Assembly: GCF_905171765.1 (NCBI RefSeq) | Contig: NC_053390.1 | Span: 581,462,471-581,526,470 of the forward strand | From: Bufo bufo | Lineage: Eukaryota; Chordata; Amphibia; Anura; Bufonidae | Reading direction: 5' to 3' | Length of the DNA stretch: 64,000 bases | Shown: positions 44,676 through 53,242 of the stretch, in pieces | How positions within the stretch are numbered: the first letter of the stretch is position 1 | Layout: the number at the start of each line of letters is the position of its first letter | Notes under the pieces: generated by a model | Seen by the model: the letters and a program-made list of their open reading frames with translations, nothing else | What the model was told of the DNA's origin: nothing | Database searches by the model: none | Translations under genes and position numbers: made by a program

Positions 44676-45325
44676 GTCACGATGGTGTCAAGAACCACGC
44701 CTGACTCCGTTATACCCCGGGTCAGGAAGTCGCAGCGGTTGGCTGCGCGCTCTATGTAAGATAGGGCTGTTTCCTTATGGTAGCTTTCTGGGTTTGCTTT
44801 GCAAACCCTTTTGGCTCACTCAGGGATCCGTAGCTCCTTCTCCTCAGCTGTTCCTTGTCCAGCACTCCCAACCTCCTTATATTCCCCTCTCACACTTCTC
44901 TGGTTGCCAGATATAGAGCTTCCTGCCTGGACATCTATTCTGACCCTCTGGAGCTGTGTTGCTGCGTTCTCTGGTTGTTGGTCCAGAACGCTACCCTCCG
45001 GATCCCTGTTGGACCTTTGTGGTCTGCTGTGGTCGCCCACCTGGGTGTATGTGTTTGTCTGTATTGTCTGTCCTCTCCCTGGTGTTTCCCTCTTAGTGTC
45101 AGTGGTGCGGACTAGCGATCCCACCGGCCCGTTCACTATCTAGGGCTCATTTTAGGGAAAGCCAGGGTGAAGGCACGTGATCGCCGCACGGGTGAGGAAC
45201 CCGTCTAGGGACATCAGGGCAGTCAGGTGCCAGCCGCAAGAGGTGAGTCAGGGGTCACCACCTTACCCTCTCCCTTGGGCAGGGTTTTCCCTTTTCCCTC
45301 CCTGTGTGTGACGCCGGTCATTACA
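44675..45325 (+). repeat. 3' LTR of gypsy-H
   Basis: 651 bp; see the 5' LTR. The terminal GTCATTACA is followed directly by Tc1-A sequence. Confidence 0.92.
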
Positions 45326-45689
45326 AAATGATTTCAAGCATCACCCTCCTTTTAACATGTCAAGTCTGCCATTTTAACCCAATCAGCCTGACATAATGAT
45401 CTCCAGCCTTGTGCTCGTCAACATTCTCACCTGAGTTAACAAGACGATTACTGAAATGATCTCAGCAGGTCCTTTAATGACAGCAATGAAATGCAGTGGA
45501 AAGTTTTTTTGGGATTAAGTAAATTTTCATGGCAAAGAAGGACTATGCAATTCATCTGATCACTCTTCATAACATTCTGGAGTATATGCAAATTGCTATT
45601 ATAAAAACTTAAGCAGCAACTTTTCCAATTTCCAATATTTATGTAATTCTCAAAACTTTTGGCCATGACTGTATATTTTTAGCGCATCC

Positions 45690-46340
45690 TGTGCTAAATA
45701 CCGTGTAATAGGCCGCTGTAGACAGTTAAATTATCTGCGCCACGTCTACTGTTTAAAGTGTGCGCTTCTCTAAAATATCAGTGTCAGACGGTGTCCACTG
45801 CGGACAGTTAAATTACCCGCGTCACTTCTCCTGTTTAAAGTGTGCGCATCCCTAAAATATCAGGGACATCCAGTGCATTTTTTCTGTAGACGGTGTCCGC
45901 TTCGGACAGTTAAATTATCCGCACCACATCTCCTGTTTAAAGTGTGTGCATCTCTAAAATATCTGTGACATCCAGTGCACTTTTTCCATAGACGGTGTCC
46001 GCTGTGGACAGTTAAATTATCCACGCCACATCTCCTGTTTAAAGTGTGCGGATCCCTAAAATATCAGTGACATCCAGTGTACTTTTTGAATAGACGGTGT
46101 CCGCTTCTGACAGTGACATTACCAGGGCCACATCTAAAGTGTAACATGTGCGTTTAAAAAATTTATCTGTGACATACAGTGTACTCTTTCAAAAGAAGGT
46201 GTCCGCTTCTGACAGTGACATTACCAGAGCCACATCTAAAGTGTAACGTGTGCGTTTAACAAATGTATCTGTTACATACAGTGTACTTTTTCAATAGACG
46301 GTGTCTGCTTCTGACTGTGACATTACCAGTGCCACATCTC
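45690..46340 (+). repeat. 102-bp array in hAT-E
   Basis: About six units in the complement orientation to the array at 2842-3967 (CAGTTAAATTATCCGC, CTGTTTAAAGTGTGCG, CTAAAATATCAGTGACATCC). The last two or three units are more diverged (GACATTACCAGGGCCACATC). Confidence 0.88.
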
Positions 46341-46408
46341 CAATGTAATGTGTGCCCGCCTTACACCAAAATCTGTTCCATAACATCACTTGTGCCCTGA
46401 CCAACACT

Positions 46409-46714
46409 GTTAAAGGATTTAATAGGGTACTCATTCCAATAACAGGGCCTCTTAAGAGTCCTGTATTGTTATTTATCGTCAGTTTCTCCCCGAGTCCGGA
46501 GTGGGTAATTGGCGCGCCTGCTGCCTTCCTTGGATGTGGTAGCCGTTTCTCAGGCTCCCTCTCCGGAATCAAACCCTGATTCCCTGTTACCCGTGGTCAC
46601 CATGGTAGGCGCAGAAAGTACCATCAAAAGTTGGTAGGGCAGACATCTAAATGGATCATCAATGTCACGGGGACGTGCGATCAGCCAGAAGTTCTCTAGA
46701 GTCAACAAAGCCTC
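46409..46714 (-). rRNA. 18S rRNA gene fragment captured in hAT-E (pseudogene)
   Basis: The minus strand from 46714 to 46409 follows vertebrate 18S rRNA in the 5' third: TTGACTCTAGAGAACTTCTG, CTGATCGCACGTCCCCGTGA, GTCTGCCCTACCAACTTTTG, CCTACCATGGTGACCACGGG, TTCCGGAGAGGGAGCCTGAG, AAACGGCTACCACATCCAAG, GAAGGCAGCAGGCGCGCC, ending ATTAAATCCTTTAAC. Differences are mainly C-to-T or G-to-A at former CpG sites (for example GGGTTTGATT), as expected of a methylated pseudogene. About 300 bp only, so it cannot make rRNA. It is flanked on one side by hAT-1-like transposase sequence and on the other by the hAT terminal region. Confidence 0.9.
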
Positions 46715-46926
46715 AGAACCATTTCGGTGATGTTTCCATGAATTTCTGACCTTTTCCTATGAACCAGGGACCCTCCCCCCTTCAGAGCAGGGGGTGCCTG
46801 GTTTAATGCTCGGGTTCTCCCATTGACTTCCATTGTGCTCAGGTGCTCAGTAGAGCACCCGAGTATACCGATGTGTTCGGCCTGAGCACCCAAGCACTAT
46901 GGTGCTATATCAACACTACTTAGCAA

Positions 46927-47192
46927 TTAGGTGGGCCCTGGAATCACTTAAGTACTACCTGTTGGGACACCACTTTAGGTTGGTCGCTGACCACTCTCCA
47001 CTTACGTGGATGTGCCAGCAAAAAGAGAGAAATGCACGAGTGACAAGGTGGTTTCTCACTTTACAAAATGTTAATTTTTTTGTTGAGCACAGAGCAGGGA
47101 AGCTGCAAGAAGATGCAGATGCTCTGTCTAGGACACATTGTCTGATAGATAAAAGTGTCCGACCCCACAGGTTTGAACAGAGGGGGAGGGTA
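46927..47192 (+). pseudogene. Gypsy-F RNase H, continuation after hAT-E
   Basis: IRWALESLKYYLLGHHFRLV, ADHSPLTWM and VEHRAGKLQEDADALSR are the C-terminal half of a gypsy RNase H domain. The frame continues directly from 28734 (CLAI/RWALE-type junction). Integrase is absent: pol runs almost straight into the polypurine tract (GAGGGGGAGGGTA) and the 3' LTR, so this element is internally deleted. Confidence 0.85.
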
Positions 47193-47747
47193 TGTGAGAC
47201 AGTGACAGGTAGAGTGATTGATGGCAGGTATTTTTCCCCCAGAATCCTGTCATATCCAGCTTAAGCTACAGGAAGTGCCCAGTATGTAGTGGAAAACCCA
47301 AGCTTCCCTGAGGTGGCTTTGTAAAAAGCCAACATAGGGCCTGGAGTTTTGGATTGCGGAAGAGTTGGGTGGGTTCCCCAATCTGCAGTCCATTTCTGGC
47401 AAGAGTTCTAGCCTGCTGTCTCTGATTACAACTGCAGTACTTTCATAAAAGAGTCTGGGCTGAGAGCTGGAAAAGAGCTGGGACCGATATGCTGGTGCTT
47501 GTGAGTAACTTGCTGTGAGAAGAACTTTAGGGCTGACAGTACCGTGTATAGGATAGTTAGTGAAACACTGTTTAGGTAGTGCTCAGACGAGCAGGATTTG
47601 TTTTGTGTTTTGCCTGAAGTAAAGGCCCTTTATTTTTGCTGTTAAAACCACAATAAAGCGGAACTTTGTTTGGACTTCATCCTGTGTGTCACTGTCTCTA
47701 ACTGTCCGCAAGCCGGTCAATCCTGCCTCTACCAGAGCTAATTCCCA
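47193..47747 (+). mobile_element. 3' LTR of gypsy-F
   Basis: Begins TGTGAGACAGTGACAGG after a purine tract and ends about GAGCTAATTCCCA. Contains AATAAAG near 47652 as a candidate polyadenylation signal. The 5' LTR is absent, so the TSD cannot be tested. Confidence 0.75.
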
Positions 47748-47845
47748 CTATATATTTATTTGTGTGTATATATATGTATATGATATACACACGTGTGTGA
47801 ATATATTAATGTGTGTATAGACAATGTGTGTGTAAAATATATATA
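47748..47845. repeat. TA/TG microsatellite
   Basis: Irregular runs of TATATA and GTGTGTG up to the Tc1-D insertion; continues at 48896-48922 as TATATATA then CACACACA. Confidence 0.85.
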
Positions 47846-48895
47846 CACTCACCTAAAGAATTATTAGGAACACCTGTTCTATTTCTCATTAATGCAATTA
47901 TCTAGTCAACCAATCACATGGCAGTTGCTTCAATGCATTTAGGGGTGTGGTCCTGGTCAAGACAATCTCCTGAACTCCAAACTGAATGTCAGAATGGGAA
48001 AGAAAGGTGATTTAAGCAATTTTGAGAGTGGCATGGTTGTTGGTGCCAGACGGGCCGGTCTGAGTATTTCACAATCTGCTCAGTTACTGGGATTTTCACG
48101 CACAACCATTTCTAGGGTTTACAAAGAATGGTGTGAAAAGGGAAAAACATCCAGTATGCGGCAGTCCTATGAGCAAAAATGCCTTGTGGATGCTAGAGGT
48201 CAGAGGAGAATGGGCCAACTGATTCAAGCTGATAGAAGAGCAACGTTGACTGAAATAACCACTCGTTACAACCGAGGTATGCAGCAAAGCATTTGTGAAG
48301 CCACAACACGCACAACCTTGAGGCGGATGGGCTACAACAGCAGAAGACCCCACCGGGTACCACTCATCTCCACTACAAATAGGAAAAAGAGGCTACAATT
48401 TGCACAAGCTCACCAAAATTGGACTGTTGAAGACTGGAAAAATGTTGCCTGGTCTGATGAGTCTCGATTTCTGTTGAGACATTCAAATGGTAGAGTCCGA
48501 ATTTGGCGTAAACAGAATGAGAACATGTATCCATCCTTTGATGGCTACTTCCAGCAGGATAATGCACCATGTCACAAAGCTCGAATCATTTCAAATTGGT
48601 TTCTTGAACATGACAATGAGTTCACTGTACTAAAATGGCCCCCACAGTCACCAGATCTCAACCCAATAGAGCATCTTTGGGATGTGGTGGAACGGGAGCT
48701 TCGTGCCCTGGATGTGCATCCCTCAAATCTCCATCAACTGCAAGATGCTATCCTATCAATATGGGCCAACATTTCTAAAGAATGCTATCAGCACCTTGTT
48801 GAATCAATGCCACGTAGAATTAAGGCAGTTCTGAAGGCAAAAGGGGGTCCAACACCGTATTAGTATGGTGTTCCTAATAATTCTTTAGGTGAGTG
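47846..48895 (+). mobile_element. Tc1-D element, intact termini
   Basis: TIRs CACTCACCTAAAGAATTATT (left) and its complement (right) are perfect over at least 29 bp, flanked by TA (47844-47845, 48896-48897). 1050 bp in total, shorter than the usual 1.2-1.6 kb. Sits in a TA-rich microsatellite. Confidence 0.93.
47994..48863 (+). CDS. Tc1-D transposase, open but internally deleted
   Basis: 289 codons without a stop, starting MGKKGDLSNFE. Two helix-turn-helix subdomains (residues about 15-120; GLSISQSAQLLGFSRTTISR, TTRTTLRRMGYNSRRPHRVP) would bind the TIR. The catalytic part has WSDESRFLLRHSNGRVRIWR (first Asp, about 158), YFQQDNAPCHKARI (second, about 194) and SPDLNPIEHLWDVVE (Glu/Asp block, about 228). 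Tc1 transposases are normally about 340 residues: roughly 50 residues between first and second Asp are missing, cleanly and in frame, after RKQNENMYPS. The RNase H fold would lack its central strands, so strand transfer is doubtful, while TIR binding may persist. The start is the ATG usual for this family. Confidence 0.85.
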   Translation: MGKKGDLSNFESGMVVGARRAGLSISQSAQLLGFSRTTISRVYKEWCEKGKTSSMRQSYEQKCLVDARGQRRMGQLIQADRRATLTEITTRYNRGMQQSICEATTRTTLRRMGYNSRRPHRVPLISTTNRKKRLQFAQAHQNWTVEDWKNVAWSDESRFLLRHSNGRVRIWRKQNENMYPSFDGYFQQDNAPCHKARIISNWFLEHDNEFTVLKWPPQSPDLNPIEHLWDVVERELRALDVHPSNLHQLQDAILSIWANISKECYQHLVESMPRRIKAVLKAKGGPTPY

Positions 48896-48897
48896 TA

Positions 48898-49224
48898 TAT
48901 ATACACACACACACACACACACTGTATATACACGAAAATATAAATGCATATAAATGATGTCATAAGCAACCATTAATCAATATAAGAAGACCATCACACA
49001 TAGCTAGAATAAACCAATTTAACTTTATTTATTTTTGGTACTTAAATTGCCGCGATGCTTATTACGATTTTAAATTAATTATTGAGGTATTAACCAAACA
49101 AATAAACAATAACCTTTTACCGACCAAATTAATCAAAACAATAACCGTCAGTCCACTCAGAGAGTGACTTAACCCCCAAAGCGCCAAATCGCGAGCGAAG
49201 TAGCCAACAAAGCATCGCAACCAA
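48898..49224. other. CA repeat and 3' flank of the Ngaro-like element
   Basis: (CA)n at 48902-48922, then AT-rich sequence. The stretch 49060-49224 may include the 3' terminal repeats of the Ngaro-like element, but I cannot define split direct repeats by eye. Confidence 0.4.
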
Positions 49225-49770
49225 TTAAGTAACATATCTCTCAATCATATTTTGAAGATCAGAAATAAAAATATCACATCCTATTTCAGAGAGTTGGTTG
49301 AGCTCAGGACGATAAAGCCCCCTTAAGAAACTTTCAAGTTCAATGTGCCTGTAAGAAAAATGACCAATGTTTTGCATAAAAAGTTCCATGTTCTTATTGA
49401 TTCTTTTTCTTATTTTTTCCAAGAAGGACAATTCCGAACGGGACCATGCAAATTTGGGAACAATGTCCGAAAATACAAGAACAGAGTTATGGAGTAAGTG
49501 TCTCAATTCCTGGAGTTCGTAGACCAACAAATTAGTTTTTATTTTTCCTACATCGTAAGACCCATTGTGCAGAATGACTAAATCAGGAATGTGAAATTTA
49601 GAAAACAAAAAATCAACTTCACAATGAATATTGGAGATTCTGAGGTTAGAAATTGCTCTCCACTCAATAGAAAATTCCTCGGAAAAACAGAAATTTTTTG
49701 TGGATTTCCTGATATTGGATCTTTCCATTACACATCTAATGAGGTCGTCACCTAAAATCCATATGCTCCG
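49225..49770 (-). pseudogene. Ngaro-like SGNH/GDSL hydrolase
   Basis: On the minus strand, WILGDDLIRC (about 49765, the block-I GDS motif read as GDD), HIPDLVILHNGSYDVGKIKT (block III, where the canonical GGND Asn is lost), SVLVFSDIVPKFAWS, IRKRINKNMELFM, FSYRHIELESFL and LYRPELNQLSEIGCDIF (the catalytic D-x-x-H read as E-x-x-Q). Vertebrate Ngaro/DIRS-order elements carry such a hydrolase after the recombinase. Frame 49728-49225 is open, but three catalytic positions are changed, so it is probably inactive. Confidence 0.75.
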
Positions 49771-49784
49771 TTTTGTTCCGGAAA

Positions 49785-50129
49785 TTAATGAATAAGAAGG
49801 TTAGGTCTAATATACAATTTGAAACAATTGGACTTCCATCTACCTAAGCGTTTTATAATAGAATTATCTAAACCTATTATTGCTGCAAATGTTGCTGCGC
49901 ATATACGAAAAGAATGCGCAGAAATTTTTTGGTTTATATAACCTAACCTTTGTAGACCATTACGAAGAACAAAGTTCAATTTATATTTTGTTAAATAGGA
50001 ACCACCGGCATGAGTGAATAAAGCCGATTTTTTTTTCTCTCTTATATTTATCCACTTTGACATATGTTCAAAGGGACAGATAGACGTAGAAGGAAATTTA
50101 TTCAGAGTAAGCCAAACACCTTTTCCCAT
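49785..50129 (-). pseudogene. Ngaro-like tyrosine recombinase, C-terminal half
   Basis: ISAHSFRICAATFAAIIGLD carries the His-x-x-Arg pair, LGRWKSNCF the Trp, and KLYIRP the nucleophilic Tyr of the tyrosine recombinase fold. SYLTKYKLNFVLRNGL precedes it. The N-terminal part with the first catalytic Arg is absent. It follows gag without any RT or RNase H between, so a large deletion fused the two. Confidence 0.8.
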
Positions 50130-50746
50130 TTGATCAGTCTTTGATATTTTAATGAATAGTTTAAATTGCTCTTTACAATTAATATGTCGGAAATGACTCT
50201 TTGTGTTCCGATCTCTTCTATCACATTGACTCTACAGTCAATGTCAATGTGATAGAAGAGACCGGTACACAAAGAGGGGTGCTTTTCCCCTAAAACAGCG
50301 GCATAAATACAAAATGCCTGAATCCAATTAAGAAATGTTTTTTGAAGCGGTTTCTTCTTATCATCAGACTCAAATTTTTTGTCTTTAGGAGCTTCGTTTT
50401 TAACAATTTCATTGGAAGAAGGTAATAAGGAAAAAATTTCGATATAATCTCTCCTCCAAATTTTTTCCTTAACAGATTGAGAGAGGTGAAAACCTAAAGG
50501 GGAAACTTGACAAGCCATAACTTCTTTTACTACTGTCTCTCTGATCCCAGAACTGTGTTCTAGCTCCGGGACAAAGAGCTCAGATGAGTTAACAGCAGGA
50601 GAGATAGGTAAAACTGGATTGACATCTGTTACATTAATGTCAATGTTGGACTGGCTAAAAGTTGCAGGCTCAGACCAAGGAAGAAGGAGGATAACCTTCG
50701 AAAAACGTCTGGCGTGGAGAAATTGGAGCTGACTAAAACCGGACAA
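50130..50746 (-). pseudogene. Ngaro-like gag, second segment
   Basis: Contains SPLGFHLSQSVKEKIWRRDY then IEIFSLLP, and FLNWIQAFCIYAAVLGEKHP then SLCTGLFYHID, the conserved gag-like region of Ngaro/DIRS-type elements. The last residues before the recombinase are read from one arm of an inverted repeat (50197-50276). Upstream it continues at 51967 after an insertion. Confidence 0.7.
50197..50276. repeat. 34-bp-arm inverted repeat at the Ngaro deletion
   Basis: Arms 50197-50230 and 50243-50276 pair with two mismatches around a 12-nt loop (shared word TCTTCTATCACATTGAC). One arm is gag coding sequence; the other is its inverted copy. Confidence 0.85.
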
Positions 50747-50758
50747 CTTTAAATTACA

Positions 50759-51965
50759 TTAACCTGCTATTTTTGTCTGGACCAAGTAAGCGCTTATAAG
50801 GAAAAGAAAAAGGAACCGCGGCCTTTGGATATTGTGCAGCTACCTACGGGTGTGACTGAATCACAGGTGGAACACCCACTCTAATCAAGGTAACTCAGAG
50901 TGCATTCACAGCGCAATAGAGCCAGCGCTTGGATCCATAGCTGAAGTCTTAAAGATAATAAGACTGGATCATACAGTCTTTCCATTTGGCAGTAAGGCTC
51001 ACTTACCCTAAAACCTACACCATGTGGGACGCCACGGTGGACAGCAGGATTGAATGTAAGTAAGAATCTACAATTAATACTGCTATATTTGTACTGACAA
51101 ACCACCTTACCGCATTGATACTGCACAGTCTCCGTTGAAACCTGTTGGACTATAACCCTATGGTATTTCACGCACTTCTAGGAACTGTGTGGACCTAATA
51201 CTAAAATTCCTAAATGCCCTCTAAGAAAGGTGCTCTAGTATAGAAGAAAGTCTGAGCTCTAGAGACATTACTAATCAGGGAGACGGACTGCCTACTGCTA
51301 TTACAGAGTCTCCAGAGACACTTTTGATTTTACACGGGTGTCTGAAGATTTGAATGCTGTTAGTCTTCAAATACTCCTTATTTTTACATTTTCAGCTATT
51401 TGCACACATTTGCACTGGATTTCTATATTGGGACCATTATTGATTGTTATTTCACTACTATTTCTTTGCCATATTTATTTGCCAGCACTTGGTATTTATA
51501 TTTTGATTGGTGCACTGTTGTATATACTCTTTGGAGTGTATTCTATATTTAAAAAATGTATTCTCTTTTTTATCACAGTTTATATATCTATTTATTTTCT
51601 CTTGGGGATATACTCGGTATCAACCATTGTTGCAGCTGATTGAGTATACGTAGGCAGTTGGAACAGACCTAGGTTCCACATTTTCTTCTCTATTTTGGCC
51701 GGGATAATAGGCCTCCTGACCTTCTTATTTCATCAGCTATATCAGCGGATTGATGATTATATTGTATTGTCAATTATAAATTTTATTATTGTAGGAGTCA
51801 AATTTTAGATAGGGCATATAACTTTCTGTATGGTGAACTTTTTGTATGGTGATCATTGTTTATTCATTGCTATGAACTTTTATGTATGGTGATTATTGTT
51901 ATCAATAAATTAGTGTCGCTTTACCAACTGTGTGGTCCAGGTATAAGAGTGCCCATTCTTTTTAT
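50759..51965. mobile_element. Unclassified 1.2-kb insertion, TSD ATTACA
   Basis: ATTACA lies at 50753-50758 and 51966-51971, and gag sequence resumes on both sides. An AATAAA motif sits at 51903-51908 near the right end. A hydrophobic 101-codon frame (51338-51643, plus) has no recognised motif. Could be the 3' part of a retroposon; I do not recognise the family. Confidence 0.5.
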
Positions 51966-51966
51966 A

Positions 51967-52649
51967 TTACAATTGTCCTTTTGGTGGTCGGGGTACGACA
52001 TCTGATTGGTGCACCTTGCCATCTTGAATCAGGGGTGAGCCGTCCTTCTCTCTGTATTCAGACCAAACATTGCCAGGTGTAACAGATTGCTTACTTAAAA
52101 ATTGAATAAATTCATTAAATAATTGAAGCTTTATAGAAGAGTCAATGACAGGAATAGAATTGTCCTGAGAAAAAGTGCCCTGCGGAGAGCAGTCACTTAT
52201 CAAGAGATCAATAGGTATCTCACCACTAAGTTGTTGATCAGGTAGGCGGTTGGTAGGTGCTGCACCACGGACTGTAGAGTGGCAGTTGAAGAGATATTGC
52301 GTCTACGATGAGATTTACTGGCCCCTTTGTTAATGGAAGATGGCTGCAGGTTGACTTTCTTGATAGAAGGAGGTGCATATTGGGATGGAGAATATGCCCT
52401 CTTTTCCTTCCTATTGCGCTTCCTGACTGGAGATGTAACCTCAGGTTCCCTGCGCATGCTCGCACCAGTGACGGAGATTACATCGATTAGATGAGGGCTC
52501 GCGCTGCGTCCTGGGCAGACGAGATCAGAGGAAGGAGTAGGAGGAATAACTTCTTCATGTCCAGGGGGAAGTTGAAGACAGCGACGTAGCCAGGCTTCAC
52601 CTCCTTGATGTTCGGCCTTCAAAATCAGCTGTTTAAGGAGATCCTCCAT
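51967..52649 (-). pseudogene. Ngaro-like gag, N-terminal segment
   Basis: Starts MEDLLKQLILKAEHQGGEAW then LRRCL (52649), followed by a basic low-complexity tract (RKRNRKEKR, SHRRRN), the usual gag N-terminus in this group. A frame change near 52200 leads to the second piece ending PRPPKGQL, where the 1.2-kb insertion breaks it. Confidence 0.65.
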
Positions 52650-52940
52650 GATGAGTAGCAGAGCAGGTCCTTATCAGAATATTTTACTTCCGTGAATGCG
52701 CCAGTGACGATGTTTCCTTCTTTTATAGGTTCTGGATGTCGGTTGGGAGAATCACCAATCAGCAGTCAAGAAGACCCCGAGATCAAGCTGGTGCCTGGGA
52801 TCAATCCAAACGCTTATAATCAGGTAAGAAATGTTATAATGAATACCATAACTTGGAGGTTGCCATGTCATCATGGCTCCCCTCAAGTTATGCACATGTG
52901 GTTCGCTCCATACTGTTATTAATAAAACATCAACATCCAT
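52650..52940 (-). other. Probable 5' region of the Ngaro-like element
   Basis: Non-coding sequence upstream of gag on the minus strand. It may include the 5' terminal repeat, but I cannot define it. Confidence 0.35.
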
Positions 52941-53242
52941 TTTCACACTGTGAGGCCATGCAGTGGAATACATCAAACACTGTTAGAAAATAACTAAAAA
53001 TACTGGGGGTCATTTATCAAACTAGTGTAAAGTAGAACTGGTGTAGTTGCCATAGCAACCAATCAGATTCCTCCTTTCATTTTCCAAAGGAGCTGTCCAA
53101 AATGAAAGGTGGAATCTGATTGGTTGCTATGGGCAACTAAGCCAGTTCTACTTTACACCGGTTTGATAAATAACCCCCAGTATTTTTAGTTATTTTCTAA
53201 CAGTGTTTGATGTATTACACTGCATGGCCTCACAGTATGAAA
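52941..53242. mobile_element. Foldback MITE, about 150-bp arms
   Basis: The whole segment is inversely repeated about a centre near 53092. The inner part starts TACTGGGGGTCATTTATCAA and ends with its complement; CAATCAGATTCCTCCTTTCA and CCATAGCAACC pair across the centre. The arms continue outward through TAGTTATTTTCTAACAGTG to TGCATGGCCTCACAGT. No coding capacity. Confidence 0.88.

Larger units (their letters stand above)
39990..45325 (+). mobile_element. Gypsy-H: full-length Ty3/gypsy with both LTRs
   Basis: Two near-identical LTRs (39990-40635 and 44675-45325) begin TGTCACGA and end GTCATTACA. The flanks CAATG (39985-39989) and AAATG (45326-45330) agree in 4 of 5 bases. Both flanks belong to Tc1-A. 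A polypurine tract GAGAGGGGGGTCC precedes the 3' LTR. The internal region holds gag, protease, RT, RNase H and integrase in Ty3/gypsy order, mostly broken by small indels except the long integrase frame. LTR differences are few (I see about ten sites), implying this is among the youngest insertions in the stack. Confidence 0.93.
30866..45671 (-). mobile_element. Tc1-A element, split by three insertions
   Basis: The right end, CTCAAAACTTTTGGCCATGA then CTG, stops at 45671 before TA; the left end CCGTCGTGGCAAAAAGTTTT starts at 30866 after TA. Own sequence: 30866-30888, 37758-37890, 38921-39989 and 45331-45671, about 1.57 kb in total, a normal Tc1 length. The transposase on the minus strand covers 39989-38930: IIALHKNG-like helix region decayed, PQSTIYMIIKELQGKRFNLV, LVSRRAAKD, RDRLIFCRKYGDG, VIFSDEASFRLFG (first Asp-Glu), and a C-terminal part broken by stops. 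Inserted in hAT-E at the equivalent site to Tc1-C. Confidence 0.85.
28738..46918 (+). mobile_element. hAT-E: internally deleted hAT carrying 18S rRNA sequence, split by two Tc1s
   Basis: The left end TAGTTAGGATGATCGAGCAT begins at 28738 and the right end GCTATATCAACACTA stops at 46918. CTTAGCAA lies at 28727-28734 and again at 46919-46926, with three extra bases on the left, so the 8-bp TSD is slightly damaged. Own sequence: 28738-29066, 30699-30865 and 45674-46918, about 1.7 kb. It carries roughly 190-bp internal direct repeats (AGACCCAAAAGT, TAGCGCA-CCTGTGCTAAAT), six 102-bp units of the hAT-1 type (45690-46340), a scrap of hAT-1-like transposase (46345-46408) and an 18S rRNA fragment. It is a non-autonomous derivative of the hAT-1 family. 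Confidence 0.8.

Noticed and set aside
44799..45143. Open frames in the gypsy-H LTRs
   Set aside because: The same frames appear in both LTRs because they are copies; no domain.
46291..46572. 93-codon minus-strand ORF
   Set aside because: It is a translation of the 18S rRNA fragment.
46409..46714. Functional rRNA gene
   Set aside because: Only about 300 bp of the gene, with CpG decay, inside a transposon.
47994..48863. Fully active Tc1 transposase
   Set aside because: About 50 residues of the catalytic fold are missing despite the open frame.
51338..51643. Hydrophobic 101-residue ORF suggesting a membrane protein
   Set aside because: AT-rich codons give Ile/Leu/Tyr by composition; no homolog recognised and no gene context.
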